A stretch of DNA of 44,074 bases from Clostridia bacterium (GCA_017552535.1 JAFZPV010000047.1:1-44074); one strand, 5' to 3'; shown: positions 31,778 through 43,544, counted from the stretch's first letter. Notes: generated by a model not told the origin, from the letters alone. Numbers and translations: made by a program.

Positions 31778-34700
31778 TTATGACAGAAGCTCCAGCAGCT
31801 CTTCTATGCTCAGCCTGCTGAGGTCGCCGTTTTCGTTGTCGGTTACCACTTTGGCGAGATCCAGCTTTTTGTACTGCAGGCGGACGATGTTCTCCTCGAT
31901 GGTGTCGGAGGCGATCAGCTTGTACACCTGCACGGCGCGGCTCTGGCCGATGCGGTAGCAGCGGTCGGTGGCCTGGTTCTGGGCGGCGATGTTCCACCAG
32001 GGGTCGAAGTGGATCACGGTGTCGGCCCCGTTTAAGTTGAGGCCCGTTCCGCCCGCCCTCAGGGATATCAGGAACACGCTGCCTTCGCCCGCGTTGAAGG
32101 CGTTCACCAGCCGCGCGCGCTCGTCCACGGGCGTATCGCCCTGGAGGGTGAAAAACGGGATGCCTTCTTCCGACAGCCTTTGGCCGATGCGGCTTAACAT
32201 GGTGGTGAACTGGGAAAACACCAGTATCCGGTGGCCGTTGTCGATAAGCTCCTTCACCATGCCGGCGCACTCGTCCAGCTTGCAGCTGTCGTTTTCGTAT
32301 CCCTCCACGCACAGCGCCGGGTCGCAGCATATCTGGCGAAGCCGCGTGAGCATGCTCAGGATCAGAAGCTTGTCGGAAGCCTGAGAGCTTTCCATGCGGC
32401 GTTTGACCTCGGCGGCATAGGCCAGGTAGAGCTTGCGCTGCCGGTCGCCCATCTGGATGTAGCAGTTGGTCTCCGTCTTGGGCGGCAGTTCCGTGAGCAC
32501 GTCCTTTTTCATGCGCCTTAAGATGAACGGGCGCACGAGTTTGGACAGCGCGGCCCTGGCCGCCTGATCGCCGTGCTCGGAGATTGGCGTTTCGTACTTT
32601 TCGCGGAAACGCGCGTAGGTGCCCAGATAGCCGGGCATGATGAAATCGAAGATGTTGTACAGTTCGCTCAGGCGGTTCTCCACGGGCGTGCCCGTGAGCG
32701 CAAAACGCGTGCGGGCGCTTAACTGCATAACGCTTTTGAACAGCTTGGTCTCCCGGTTCTTGATATACTGCGCCTCGTCCAGCACGCACACGCGGTAGTC
32801 GTTTTTCGCGTGCAGGCCGATGTCGTTGCGCATCAGGTCGTAGGATGTGACGATGATATCGTATTCCCGCGCGGCGGCGATCTGAAGCGCGCGCTCCGCC
32901 TGCCCTCCGCCCAGGATGCATCTTTTGAGTTCAGGCACCCATTTTTCGATCTCCGCGCCCCAGGATATGGCCACCGACGCGGGGCATACGATCAGCGCGG
33001 GCCCTGTGCCGCCCTCCCTTTTGAGTGCCAGAAGGAAGGCAAGCACCTGCAGCGTCTTGCCCAGGCCCATATCGTCGGCCAGGATGCCGCCAAAACCGTA
33101 TTTATCCAAAGTCCGCAGCCAGCGGTAGCCCGTCTTCTGGTATTCCCTGAGCACCCCGTCCAGGGGCTCGGGCACGGCAAAGTCGCTCTCCTCCACGCTC
33201 TTGAAGTCCCTGAGCAGCCGCCTGTAGTCCGCGTCCTTTTCCAGCCGGACGCCTTCGTCGTCCTTCAGCGCCTCGTCCAGGAACACGGCCTTGTACAGGG
33301 GCACCAGGGCGGTGCCTTTGGCCAGGCCCTGGGCCTTTACGCCCAGGTTTTCCACAGCCTGGGAGAATGCCTGGAACCGGCCGTCTGACAGGTCCAGGAA
33401 GCTGCCGTCCTTCAGGCGGTAGAACCGGCGCTTTTCCCGCACCTGGCGCATGAGGGCGTCCAGCTCCTCCGCGGGGAACTCGTCGGTGTCCAGCGAAAGC
33501 TCCAGCATGCCCCCGCGCACCCGCGCCTTCACCACGGGCCTGGGCACCCTGCCGTTCATCACGTTGCGCAGGCGGTCGGAAACGAACACCTCGCCCAGGT
33601 CAGCCAGGTCCTTGGCGCCGCTTTTGAGCAGCTCGTACATCCTCTCCTCGTCCGTAAGGGTATAGGCGTATTCGCCCGGCGCGGGGGCGTCGAACCAGCG
33701 GGTGAGGACGGACAGCGCTTCCTCCTCGCGGGGTATGTCGCGGCGCACGTCGGCGTATGCGTCTTCGGGGGAGCCGCATTCCACGAAGGTGCCGTCGTAG
33801 GTAAAGTTGGGCACAGCCGTGAGCAGGCCGCGCTCGGGCATGTCCAGAAGAAAGCGTATCTTCAGCTCGTTGGGCATGAAGGGCTGCAGGGCGGCCAGCT
33901 GATCGCTGTCCGTGTAGGGCATGAGCCGTGGCAGCACCCGCGCGCAGAAGCGTTCGGCGCGCCGGGGCGTAAGGATCAGCCCGCTGCGGGTCAGGGCGCT
34001 GCCGGCGGCCAGCGGCCTGATCGCGGAGGCGAAGTCCGGGCTCAGGCGCAGGATGCACAGGGACGGGAACACCGCATAGGTATAGCTTCCGGAATCGTAC
34101 AGCGTCATACCCTCGTCCACCCGCACGCGCAGGCTGCCGCTGATGACGCTGATATCCACCGGGTTTTCGGGATCCCTTTCGTCCAGGATGAACGAGCCGC
34201 CTTCCCGGCAGGGCAGCTTTTCGCCCCGGTACATATCGAACAGCGCGTCGAAGCTCTCGCCGCTCAAGGGGATGTCCCTCACGTCCCCGAAGGCCTCGCT
34301 GACGGCGCTGCTTTTGCGCCCGATCAAGAGCGCAAGCCCCCGGGCGTAATTGCACACGAGGCTCACGAGCCTTTTGCTCCTGTCGTCAAAGGCGTTGAAG
34401 TCGTGATCGAACACGAAAGTCTCGCCGTACTGGAACATGCAGGGCTTTTCCATCCTTTCGGCGAAGGCGATCAGGCCCTTGATGATGTACGTGCGCTCCC
34501 TGCCGATGCGGAAAGCCGCCATGGGACGGCCGTCCTCAAAGGACAAAACCGGCTGCAGGGTCACAGGCTTTGACTGCGTTTCCCCGGGCAGATCCGGCGA
34601 ATAGGCGGCGATCAGGGCGTCCGCTTCGTCGTCAAGGCTGCGCCTGAGCAGGTCCGGCGATTCGGATACGGCGTATTTGATGAGCAGCGCGCAGGCGTGA

Positions 34701-34936
34701 ACGCAGCGCCCGGTGCTCAGGTTTTCACGGCAGTCGCAGTACGTCAGGGCATAGCCGTCGTACAGCTCGGCGCGGCAGCGGCAGCCGTCCACCGTGCCGC
34801 TGACCACCAAACGGCCCAGGGGCAGGCGGCTGCGGCTGATCCGCCCCGCCTCGCCGGCCAGGTATGCGTCCATGCCCCGCACGAACGTATCCCGTCCAAA
34901 GACGCTTTCGATGTACTTTAAGTCCAGTCCGTTCAT
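31778..34936 (-). CDS. SNF2-family helicase with SWIM zinc finger
   Basis: A 1052-residue Swi2/Snf2 ATPase. An N-terminal SWIM zinc finger (about 50-85: C-D-C, then C-V-H) is followed by a long bacterial SNF2-associated region and a C-terminal helicase core. The core has Walker A D-D-M-G-L-G-K-T near residue 620, the D-E-A-Q box near 720, T-G-T-P-V-E-N-R near 750 and helicase motif V/VI H-F-D-P-W-W-N and Q-A-T-D-R-C-Y-R-I-G-Q near 1000. The ATG at 34936 (overlapping the peptidase stop) is chosen over an upstream in-frame start inside the peptidase gene. Such proteins remodel protein-DNA complexes; the bacterial role is mostly unknown. Confidence 0.92.
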   Translation of the reverse strand: MNGLDLKYIESVFGRDTFVRGMDAYLAGEAGRISRSRLPLGRLVVSGTVDGCRCRAELYDGYALTYCDCRENLSTGRCVHACALLIKYAVSESPDLLRRSLDDEADALIAAYSPDLPGETQSKPVTLQPVLSFEDGRPMAAFRIGRERTYIIKGLIAFAERMEKPCMFQYGETFVFDHDFNAFDDRSKRLVSLVCNYARGLALLIGRKSSAVSEAFGDVRDIPLSGESFDALFDMYRGEKLPCREGGSFILDERDPENPVDISVISGSLRVRVDEGMTLYDSGSYTYAVFPSLCILRLSPDFASAIRPLAAGSALTRSGLILTPRRAERFCARVLPRLMPYTDSDQLAALQPFMPNELKIRFLLDMPERGLLTAVPNFTYDGTFVECGSPEDAYADVRRDIPREEEALSVLTRWFDAPAPGEYAYTLTDEERMYELLKSGAKDLADLGEVFVSDRLRNVMNGRVPRPVVKARVRGGMLELSLDTDEFPAEELDALMRQVREKRRFYRLKDGSFLDLSDGRFQAFSQAVENLGVKAQGLAKGTALVPLYKAVFLDEALKDDEGVRLEKDADYRRLLRDFKSVEESDFAVPEPLDGVLREYQKTGYRWLRTLDKYGFGGILADDMGLGKTLQVLAFLLALKREGGTGPALIVCPASVAISWGAEIEKWVPELKRCILGGGQAERALQIAAAREYDIIVTSYDLMRNDIGLHAKNDYRVCVLDEAQYIKNRETKLFKSVMQLSARTRFALTGTPVENRLSELYNIFDFIMPGYLGTYARFREKYETPISEHGDQAARAALSKLVRPFILRRMKKDVLTELPPKTETNCYIQMGDRQRKLYLAYAAEVKRRMESSQASDKLLILSMLTRLRQICCDPALCVEGYENDSCKLDECAGMVKELIDNGHRILVFSQFTTMLSRIGQRLSEEGIPFFTLQGDTPVDERARLVNAFNAGEGSVFLISLRAGGTGLNLNGADTVIHFDPWWNIAAQNQATDRCYRIGQSRAVQVYKLIASDTIEENIVRLQYKKLDLAKVVTDNENGDLSRLSIEELLELLS

Positions 34937-36003
34937 ATGATCCTTTCGTCTCTGGCAAGCGCGTTCAGGGGGACTCCGCCCTCCGGCGTGACGGCCACCA
35001 GATCCTCCACGCGCACGCCGAAGCGTCCCGGCAGGTACACGCCGGGCTCCACGGAGAACACCATGCCGGGCGTGCAAACCTCTTCGCTGGTCTGGCTCAC
35101 GTCCGGGAATTCGTGCACTTCCAGGCCGATGCCGTGGCCGGTGCGGTGGATGAAATACCTGCCGTAGCCTGCTTCTTCGATCACCGCGCGGGCCGCCCTG
35201 TCCACGTCGCGCAGCTTTACGCCGGGCCGTACGGCGGCTTGCCCCGCGGCGTTGGCCCTTTTCACAACATCGTACACTCGCTTCTGTTCGTCTGTGGCGC
35301 AGGACAAAAATACCGTGCGCGTCATGTCGGAGCAGTATCCGGCGTATATCAGGCCCACGTCCAGGATCGCACTGTCTCCCGGGCGGGAGATGGTATCGTC
35401 CGTGGCGTGATGGGGTTCGGCGCAGTTCGGGCCGAAACAGATGAGCGCGTCGAAGCTCTCCCCCTGAGCGCCCAGGTCTTTAGCCGCCTGCCGGTACAGG
35501 CCGGCCACTTCGTTTTCCGTCATGCCGGGGCGGAGGCGCTCCATCGTCCGCGCCAGGGCTTCGTCGTTCTTGCGGGAGCTTTCCGCCATGCACTTCAGCT
35601 CTTCCTCGGTCTTGATCATGCGCGCCCTGTCCACGCAGCCGGAGCCAAGCCTGAGGCGCACGTCGGGCCGGCTCTCCATCAGCGGCAGGGCGAAGCGGCA
35701 GGTAAAGTCCTTGTCCACGCCCAGAACGCCCGGCTTCACGCAGGCGGAGAGCGCCTCGGAGGCGGGCTGCGTGTCGTCGTATTCCACCAGGCGCGCGCCT
35801 TCAGGCGCCTTCATGGCAAACAGGGCGTTGGCCACCAGCGTGGCGCCGCCGTCATCGGTGATCAAAAGCGCGATCAGGCGCTCGCCGGGGTGCGTGTACC
35901 GGCCCGTAAGGTACCGTATGCTCATGGGAGAAGTGACGAGCAGCTGCTTCAGGCCCGCCTTCTGCATTCCCCCGATCACCTTTTGAAGCTGCGGTCTATT
36001 CAT
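34933..36003 (-). CDS. Xaa-Pro aminopeptidase/dipeptidase (M24 family)
   Basis: A 356-residue M24 metallopeptidase cleaving next to proline. An N-terminal creatinase-type domain (about 1-125) is followed by the pita-bread fold with five metal ligands visible: Asp in I-L-D-V-G and C-S-D-M-T-R-T, His in R-T-G-H-G-I-G-L, Glu in S-V-E-P-G and Glu in V-R-V-E-D. Length is typical of clostridial PepQ/YpdF-type enzymes. RBS GGAG lies 6 nt before the ATG. The start overlaps the RsmC-like gene by 8 bp and the stop overlaps the SNF2 gene. Cytosolic peptide recycling is the likely role. Confidence 0.92.
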   Translation of the reverse strand: MNRPQLQKVIGGMQKAGLKQLLVTSPMSIRYLTGRYTHPGERLIALLITDDGGATLVANALFAMKAPEGARLVEYDDTQPASEALSACVKPGVLGVDKDFTCRFALPLMESRPDVRLRLGSGCVDRARMIKTEEELKCMAESSRKNDEALARTMERLRPGMTENEVAGLYRQAAKDLGAQGESFDALICFGPNCAEPHHATDDTISRPGDSAILDVGLIYAGYCSDMTRTVFLSCATDEQKRVYDVVKRANAAGQAAVRPGVKLRDVDRAARAVIEEAGYGRYFIHRTGHGIGLEVHEFPDVSQTSEEVCTPGMVFSVEPGVYLPGRFGVRVEDLVAVTPEGGVPLNALARDERII

Positions 36004-36592
36004 CGCTTTCTCCTCCCGCGCACAGCACCCAGTAGCCCTTTTCCCTTTCGATCACCCGGGCGTTTGCTTTTTTCAGGTATTTCAGAGCACTCTCCGCCCC
36101 CTGCTGGCGGCGGATCACGATGTACAGCCTCCCACCGGGGGCAAGGCGGGACAGCGCCTCATCGAACAGGCGGTATATCACCTGCTTGCCCGCGCGGATG
36201 GGCGGGTTGGTGATCACGGCGTCAAACGTGCCCTCCACCTTTTCCAGCCCGTCCGAAACCACGACCCGCGCGTTTTTTACGCCGTTCAGGGCCAGGTTCT
36301 TTTCCGCCAGGGCGGCGGCGCGCTCGTTCACGTCGCTCATCACGATCTGCGCCTCAGGATGCCTGCGGCCCAGGATGACGCCCACCGGTCCCCAGCCGCA
36401 GCCAAGGTCCAGGATGCGCCCGGCAAGGGGCGGCAGCGCTGACAGCAGGATGCGCGTGCCCTCGTCCAGCTCGTTGATGGAAAACACGCCCCGGTCGCAG
36501 GCAAAGCGGAAGGTCTCGCCCGCGAAGGCCGTTTCGAATGCGGTTTCCCGGCTCTCGCTCGAGGGCCGGCCCGTGTAATAATGCTCGCTCAT
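35996..36592 (-). CDS. RsmC-like 16S rRNA (guanine-N2) methyltransferase family protein
   Basis: A 198-residue class I SAM methyltransferase matching the catalytic half of RsmC (MTS family). It has I-L-D-L-G-C-G-W-G-P-V-G (about 60-71), the N6/N2-methylase motif N-P-P-I-R-A-G-K (about 130-137) and a C-terminal V-I-R-R-Q-Q-G-A near 158-165. The opening H-Y-Y-T-G-R-P-S-S is usual for the short Firmicute form. It is overlapped by the RsuA gene upstream and the peptidase gene downstream, consistent with an rRNA-modification pair. Target assignment is by homology. Confidence 0.87.
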   Translation of the reverse strand: MSEHYYTGRPSSESRETAFETAFAGETFRFACDRGVFSINELDEGTRILLSALPPLAGRILDLGCGWGPVGVILGRRHPEAQIVMSDVNERAAALAEKNLALNGVKNARVVVSDGLEKVEGTFDAVITNPPIRAGKQVIYRLFDEALSRLAPGGRLYIVIRRQQGAESALKYLKKANARVIEREKGYWVLCAGGESDE

Positions 36593-37314
36593 ATCTCCGT
36601 CATTCCCGCCGCCCGGTACAGCAGCGCTTCCTCGCTTTCACTCAGGAGCCTTGATTCGCCCTCAGCCAGTTTCTCGTCCAGCGCAAGGCCCGCAATGTTA
36701 AGGCGCTTGAGCCTAAGCACCGGATGCCCGACCTTCTCGAACATGCGCTTGACCTCGTGGAATTTGCCCTCCGTTACCCGCACGCGGCACAGGGTGTTTT
36801 CGCCTTCCGCGCAAGCGGGTTCCAAAGCGGCGCTGCGGGCCGTAAAATCCCCCAGGTCCAGGCCGTTTCTGAAAGCCTCGACCTCCTTCTCGCCCACACG
36901 CCCCTCCGCCAGGGCCTCGTAGAGCTTTTCCACGCCGCGCTTTGGGGAGATCAGCCGGTGGGCCAGCTGGCCGTCGGTGGTCAGGATCACAAGGCCCGTA
37001 ACGTCCTTGTCCAGCCGCCCCACGGGACCCATATGCGCCCGGCGCAGGGCCGGCGGCACCAGGTCCATCACGGTGCGCTCGCCCTTTTCGTCCCGGGTGG
37101 CGGTGAGGACGCCCGCGGGCTTATACAGCATCAGGTGCGTGTGGAGCTTAAGCGCAAGCGCCCGCCCGTCCAGGCAGACCGCATCAGGCACGGCAACCGG
37201 CAGCCCCGCGTCTTTTTCGCATTTTCCGTTCACGCTCACGCGCCCGGACTGTATCGCCCGGCGCGCCTCGGAGCGGCTCATGCCCGCAAGCGAAAGCGCT
37301 TTGTCCAGCCTCAC
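36589..37314 (-). CDS. RsuA-family pseudouridine synthase
   Basis: A 241-residue pseudouridine synthase. An N-terminal S4 RNA-binding domain (about 1-55: M-R-L-D-K-A-L-S-L-A-G-M-S-R-S-E-A-R) precedes the catalytic domain with G-R-L-D-K-D-V-T-G-L (about 98-107), where the Asp is the nucleophile. The size and motif fit RsuA, which modifies 16S U516, though RluB/E/F relatives are similar. The start is GTG at 37314 behind GGGAGG. It is the first gene of a six-gene minus-strand unit and diverges from gyrB. Its promoter (37337-37365) contains a palindrome. Confidence 0.9.
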   Translation of the reverse strand: MRLDKALSLAGMSRSEARRAIQSGRVSVNGKCEKDAGLPVAVPDAVCLDGRALALKLHTHLMLYKPAGVLTATRDEKGERTVMDLVPPALRRAHMGPVGRLDKDVTGLVILTTDGQLAHRLISPKRGVEKLYEALAEGRVGEKEVEAFRNGLDLGDFTARSAALEPACAEGENTLCRVRVTEGKFHEVKRMFEKVGHPVLRLKRLNIAGLALDEKLAEGESRLLSESEEALLYRAAGMTEI

Positions 37315-37336
37315 ACGAACACCTCCCTATGATACA

Positions 37337-37365
37337 AGTATAACATGTTTGACAATGTCAATCAA
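37337..37365 (-). promoter_or_regulatory. rsuA-operon promoter with a palindrome in the spacer
   Basis: Minus-strand TTGATT (37360-37365), 17-bp spacer, TATACT (37337-37342). The spacer contains a 13-bp palindrome TTGACA-A-TGTCAA (37349-37361), whose outer bases run into the -35 box. A dimeric repressor bound here would block polymerase; none is identified. Confidence 0.65.
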
Positions 37366-37421
37366 GTGCGCAAAAGCAGGAAAATCATAACACCAACTAA
37401 ATGTACTTTTGTGCGCAAATA

Positions 37422-37430
37422 TGGTATACT
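37422..37430 (+). promoter_or_regulatory. Candidate extended -10 promoter for gyrB
   Basis: TGGTATACT is an extended -10 (TG-N-TATACT), about 39 nt upstream of the gyrB ATG. No good -35 box lies 17 bp upstream, which extended -10 promoters can tolerate. A 9-bp direct repeat GTGCGCAAA occurs at 37366-37374 and 37411-37419, the second copy just before this -10. Confidence 0.5.
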
Positions 37431-37441
37431 TATTATAGTAG

Positions 37442-39403
<1,962 letters not shown>

Positions 39404-39423
39404 TATAAAGGGGCTTACGGCAT

Positions 39424-42003
39424 ATGAACGATCAGTACAACATCGGCAACCTTACGCCGCTGGACATAGAGGAAGAGCTTAAAAAATCCTTTATCTCCTA
39501 CGCGATGGCGGTCATCGTTTCCCGCGCCCTGCCGGACGTGAGGGACGGCTTGAAGCCCGTGCACCGCCGCATCCTGTACAGCATGATGGAGCTGGGCAAC
39601 ACGCCCGACAAGCCCTACCGCAAGTCCGCCCGCATCGTGGGCGACGTGCTGGGCAAATACCATCCCCACGGCGACAGCGCCGTGTACGACGCCATGGTGC
39701 GCCTGGCGCAGCCCTTCAACACCCGCTACACGCTGGTGGACGGCCAGGGCAACTTCGGCTCTGTGGACGGCGACGGCGCGGCAGCCATGCGATACACCGA
39801 GGTCAGGCTGGACAAGCTGGCCATGGAGATGGTGCGCGATCTCGACAAGGAGACTGTGGACTTCTATCCCAACTTCGACGAGACTCTCATGCAGCCCGAG
39901 GTCATGCCCTCCCGCTTCCCCAACCTGCTGGTGAACGGCTCCGCAGGCATCGCCGTTGGCATGGCTACCAACATCCCGCCCCACAACCTGGGCGAGGTGA
40001 TAGACGCCTGCGTATACCTGATCGACCACCCGGACTGCGAGGTGGACGACCTGATGCGCTTCGTGAAGGGCCCGGACTTCCCCACCGGCGGCATCGTGCT
40101 GGGCCAGAGGGGCATATATGACGCCTACCACACGGGCCGCGGCCGCATCATCGTGCGGGCCAAGCACGAGATCGAGGACATGGGCCAGAACCGCCAGCGC
40201 ATCGTGGTGACCGAGATCCCCTACATGGTCAACAAGGCGAACCTGGTGGCCAAGATCGCGGAGCTGGTGCACGACAAGCGCCTGGAGGGCATCACGGACA
40301 TACGCGATGAGTCCGACCGCAACGGCATGCGCATCGTGATCGAGCTGCGCAGGGACGTTTCCGCAAACGTGGTTTTGTCTTACCTGTACAAGCACACCCA
40401 GATGCAGGACACCTTCGGCGCCATCATGCTGGCGCTGGTGAACGGCGAGCCCAAGATCCTCTCCCTCAAGAGCATCATCAAGCACTATGTGGACCACCAG
40501 AAGGACGTCATCACCCGCCGCACCCGCTACGAGCTGAACAAGGCGGAGGCCCGCGCCCACATCCTGGAAGGCCTGCTGATCGCCCTGGACCGCATAGACG
40601 AGGTGATCAGCCTCATCCGCTCCAGCAAAACGCCGCCCGAGGCCAGGCAGGGCCTGATGGACCCGCTGGGCATCGACGACAAGCAGGCCCAGGCCATCCT
40701 GGACATGCGTCTGCAGCGCCTGACGGGCCTGGAGCGCGACAGGCTGCAGGAGGAATACGCCGAGCTGGAAAAGCAGATCGCATATTACAAGGCCGTGCTG
40801 TCGGACGAAGGCCTGCTGATGGGCATCATCAAGGACGAGATCACCGAGATCAAGCGCCGCTACGCCGACCCGCGCCGCACCGAGATCAGCGCCCTGGACG
40901 GCGAGATCGACATGCTGGACCTCATCGAGGAAGAAGACATGGTGGTCACCATCACCCACAACGGCTACATCAAGCGCCTGGCTTCTTCCACCTACCGCGC
41001 CCAGAGGCGCGGCGGCAAGGGCATTATCGCCGCCCAGGCCAGGGACGAGGACTTCGTGGAGCAGCTTTACGTCACCAGCACCCACGACGCTGTGATGTTC
41101 TTTACCGACCGGGGCCGTGCGTTCAAAAAGTTCTGCTACGAGATCCCCGAAGCCGGACGCACCTCCCGCGGCACCGCAGTGATCAACATGCTGCAGCTGG
41201 ATCCCGGCGAAAAGGTGACCGCCATCCTGCCCGTGCCGGAAGAGAATCAGGACGAATACTACCTGATCATGGCCACGAAGAAGGGCATCATCAAGCGCGT
41301 GGAGCTGAGCGCCTTCGCCAACATCCGCAAGTCCGGCCTGATCGCCATCACCCTGCGCGAAAACGACTCCCTGATCGCCGTGCGCCTCACGAAGGGCGAC
41401 AGCCAGCTGATGCTGGGCAGCCGCAACGGCCTGTCCATCCGCTTTGAAGAGAGCGAGCTGCGCGCCATCGGCCGCAGCGGCATGGGCGTGCGCAGCATGG
41501 ATCTGGGCGAGGACGACGAGGTAGTGGACATCTCGGTGGTGGACGAGAGCAAGACCGTGCTGGCCATCACCGAAAACGGATACGGCAAGCGCACGAGCCT
41601 GGACGAGTTCCGCGTGCAGAGCCGCGCAGGCAAGGGCATCAAAGCCATGCAGATCACCGAGAAGACCGGCAAGCTGGCTGCCCAGCTGCTGGTGAGCGAG
41701 GACGAAGACCTGATGCTCATCACCGTGGACGGCACCATCATCCGCATCCCCGTGTCCTCCGTGTCCATGCAGGGCCGCTCCACCCAGGGCGTGCGCCTGA
41801 TGCGCGTGGGCGACAGCCGCATCAGCCGCGTGGCGCCCGCCGCGAAAGAAGACGAGGTGCCCGATGCCGAAGAAGGCGAGCAGGCCCCAGCTGAAAACGA
41901 AGCCGCTCCCGAGAACGTGAACGGCAACGGCCCCGACGCCCTGGACCGCCTGCTGGACGATCTGGAAAAGAACCCCGAACCCAGCGGTGAGGACGAGATC
42001 TGA
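39424..42003 (+). CDS. gyrA: DNA gyrase subunit A
   Basis: An 859-residue gyrase subunit that cuts and rejoins DNA. The catalytic tyrosine is Tyr124 (A-A-M-R-Y-T-E). The quinolone-resistance region [10 protein letters not shown] keeps Ser85 and Asp89 (E. coli 83 and 87), so no classic resistance change is present. The C-terminal beta-pinwheel has the GyrA box Q-R-R-G-G-K-G near residue 526, which distinguishes it from ParC. The last 50 residues form an acidic, Ala/Pro/Asn-rich tail. RBS AGGGG precedes the ATG. A strong terminator follows. Confidence 0.97.
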   Translation: MNDQYNIGNLTPLDIEEELKKSFISYAMAVIVSRALPDVRDGLKPVHRRILYSMMELGNTPDKPYRKSARIVGDVLGKYHPHGDSAVYDAMVRLAQPFNTRYTLVDGQGNFGSVDGDGAAAMRYTEVRLDKLAMEMVRDLDKETVDFYPNFDETLMQPEVMPSRFPNLLVNGSAGIAVGMATNIPPHNLGEVIDACVYLIDHPDCEVDDLMRFVKGPDFPTGGIVLGQRGIYDAYHTGRGRIIVRAKHEIEDMGQNRQRIVVTEIPYMVNKANLVAKIAELVHDKRLEGITDIRDESDRNGMRIVIELRRDVSANVVLSYLYKHTQMQDTFGAIMLALVNGEPKILSLKSIIKHYVDHQKDVITRRTRYELNKAEARAHILEGLLIALDRIDEVISLIRSSKTPPEARQGLMDPLGIDDKQAQAILDMRLQRLTGLERDRLQEEYAELEKQIAYYKAVLSDEGLLMGIIKDEITEIKRRYADPRRTEISALDGEIDMLDLIEEEDMVVTITHNGYIKRLASSTYRAQRRGGKGIIAAQARDEDFVEQLYVTSTHDAVMFFTDRGRAFKKFCYEIPEAGRTSRGTAVINMLQLDPGEKVTAILPVPEENQDEYYLIMATKKGIIKRVELSAFANIRKSGLIAITLRENDSLIAVRLTKGDSQLMLGSRNGLSIRFEESELRAIGRSGMGVRSMDLGEDDEVVDISVVDESKTVLAITENGYGKRTSLDEFRVQSRAGKGIKAMQITEKTGKLAAQLLVSEDEDLMLITVDGTIIRIPVSSVSMQGRSTQGVRLMRVGDSRISRVAPAAKEDEVPDAEEGEQAPAENEAAPENVNGNGPDALDRLLDDLEKNPEPSGEDEI

Positions 42004-42023
42004 TCCATCAATAACGGTTTTTC

Positions 42024-42055
42024 AGCGGGAAGCGCGCAGGCGTTTCCCGCTTTTT
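42024..42055 (+). terminator. Rho-independent terminator of gyrBA
   Basis: A 12-bp stem with one G-T pair (42024-42035 with 42040-42051) closes on GCAG and is followed by TTTTT. It starts 21 bp after the gyrA stop. Confidence 0.9.
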
Positions 42056-42113
42056 CATGCAAAGGATAAAAAGGGCTCTTCACGGATAGTCAGCGAATGT
42101 TGGTCCGGCGTTC

Positions 42114-42213
42114 CACCTCATCACCGCCTTCGGCGGAGCTTCCCCTCAAGGGGAAGCCTTTTATCCCTTCTCCTCGAGGAGAAGGTGGGGCGCGAAGCGG
42201 CTCGGATGAGGTG
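42114..42213. repeat. 100-bp nested palindromic repeat element
   Basis: The element is bounded by 9-bp inverted ends, CACCTCATC (42114-42122) and GATGAGGTG (42205-42213). Inside are three consecutive perfect hairpins: CCGCC-TTC-GGCGG (42124-42136), an 8-bp stem GCTTCCCC/GGGGAAGC with loop TCAA (42138-42157), and a 20-bp palindrome CCTTCTCCTC/GAGGAGAAGG (42166-42185). No open frame of note lies here. It looks like a dispersed palindromic or MITE-like element; I recall similar sequences in Clostridia but could not search. It fills much of the 299-bp gap between gyrA and pfp, whose other contents are two terminators. Confidence 0.75.
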
Positions 42214-42252
42214 TCGGTTTTCACAAGTCCCTGAGTTCACAAGAAGAACCAT

Positions 42253-42287
42253 AAAAATCCCCCGGCTCCGCAGGGAACCGGGGGATT
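42253..42287 (-). terminator. Rho-independent terminator of the phosphofructokinase gene
   Basis: On the minus strand, a 10-bp stem (AATCCCCCGG with CCGGGGGATT, 42256-42287) is followed by a T-run (42253-42257). It begins 15 bp after the stop codon of the gene at 42303-43544. Confidence 0.88.
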
Positions 42288-42302
42288 GCTCTATGTATCG
42301 GT

Positions 42303-43544
42303 TTATGCCTTTACCTTTTTGAGGTTCACGAAATCGGGCAGGCCGTTCACATGGCCCATCTGGGTCTCGCCCTGGATCAGGGGCAGCGCGTAGGCGATGA
42401 ACTTCTCGTTCACGTTGTCGCCTTCCTCGTTGATCCACTCACGCGGCACCTTCTTCTCAGCGTTGGCCACCACGGTCAGGTCGAACAGCTTGGTGCTGCA
42501 GGTGTACTTGCCGTTCTCGCGGGTACACTCGAAGCCCACCATCTTGTCGGTCACGCCGGCGATGGCGTTATTGGCCGCGGCCTGGCCGGCAGCGAAGGAT
42601 TCCTCGATGTCGGTCTGGCTGGCGCAGTGGGCAGCGCAGCGCTGCAGCAGGCTCAGTTCAATGCCGCGCACCTTGGCGCCGGTGGCGTTTTTGCACTCCT
42701 GAGCCAGGTAGGCCGCCAGGCCGCCCAGCTGCTTGTGGCCGAACGCGTCCACAGCGGCGTCGGACACGGCGTATTCCACGATGAACTTGCCGTCCTTGTC
42801 GTGGATGCCTTCGGAAACGGCCACCAGCACGTTCTTATTTTTGGCATAGATGTCCTTCACCTTCTTAAGGAAGGAGGGCATATCGAAGTCGACCTCCGGC
42901 AGATACACCAGGTCGGGGCCGTTGCCGGTCAGGGAAGCCAGGGCGGCGGCGCCGGTGAGCCAGCCGGCGTGGCGGCCCATGCACTCGATGATGGTGATCA
43001 TGCCCTTGTCGTAAACGTGGCAGTCACGGTACACTTCGGCCACGGAGGTGGCGATGTACTTGGCGGCGGAGGCGAAGCCGGGGCAGTGGTCGGTGCCGGC
43101 CAGGTCGTTGTCGATGGTCTTCGGGATGCCCATGCAGCGCACTTCGTAGCCGTTCTTCAGCATGAACTTGCTGATCTTGTTGCAGGTGTCCATGGAGTCG
43201 TTGCCGCCGTTGTAGAAGAAATAGCGGATGTCGTACTTCCGGAACATCTCCAGGATCTTCTTATAATCGGTATCGTCTTCGTCGGGATCGGCGATCTTGT
43301 AGCGGCAGGAACCCAGCGCGGAGGAGGGCGTGTACTTCATCTTCGCAAGCTCGGCGGGGTCTTCCTTGCCCAGGTCGAACAGATTATCGTTCAGCAGGCC
43401 CACGATGCCGTTCTGCATGCCGTAGACCTTGGTGATAACGTCGCTGTCCAGCGCGGCCTTGATCGCGCCGTACGCGGAAGCGTTGATAACAGAGGACGGT
43501 CCGCCGCTCTGGCCGATGACCGCAGCACCCTTCAATACTGACAT
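42303..43544 (-). CDS. pfp: Pyrophosphate-type 6-phosphofructokinase
   Basis: A 413-residue phosphofructokinase that phosphorylates fructose 6-phosphate, probably with pyrophosphate and reversibly. The phosphoryl-donor motif is G-G-N-D-S (113-117); ATP enzymes have Gly at the fourth position and PPi enzymes Asp. The second determinant reads P-K-T-I-D-N-D (141-147) with Lys rather than Gly, again PPi-type. M-G-R-H-A-G-W-L near 195-202 binds the sugar phosphate. Length fits the roughly 400-residue PPi clade. It is monocistronic, with a consensus promoter and a terminator. A PPi-linked glycolysis suits an anaerobe. Confidence 0.93.
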   Translation of the reverse strand: MSVLKGAAVIGQSGGPSSVINASAYGAIKAALDSDVITKVYGMQNGIVGLLNDNLFDLGKEDPAELAKMKYTPSSALGSCRYKIADPDEDDTDYKKILEMFRKYDIRYFFYNGGNDSMDTCNKISKFMLKNGYEVRCMGIPKTIDNDLAGTDHCPGFASAAKYIATSVAEVYRDCHVYDKGMITIIECMGRHAGWLTGAAALASLTGNGPDLVYLPEVDFDMPSFLKKVKDIYAKNKNVLVAVSEGIHDKDGKFIVEYAVSDAAVDAFGHKQLGGLAAYLAQECKNATGAKVRGIELSLLQRCAAHCASQTDIEESFAAGQAAANNAIAGVTDKMVGFECTRENGKYTCSTKLFDLTVVANAEKKVPREWINEEGDNVNEKFIAYALPLIQGETQMGHVNGLPDFVNLKKVKA

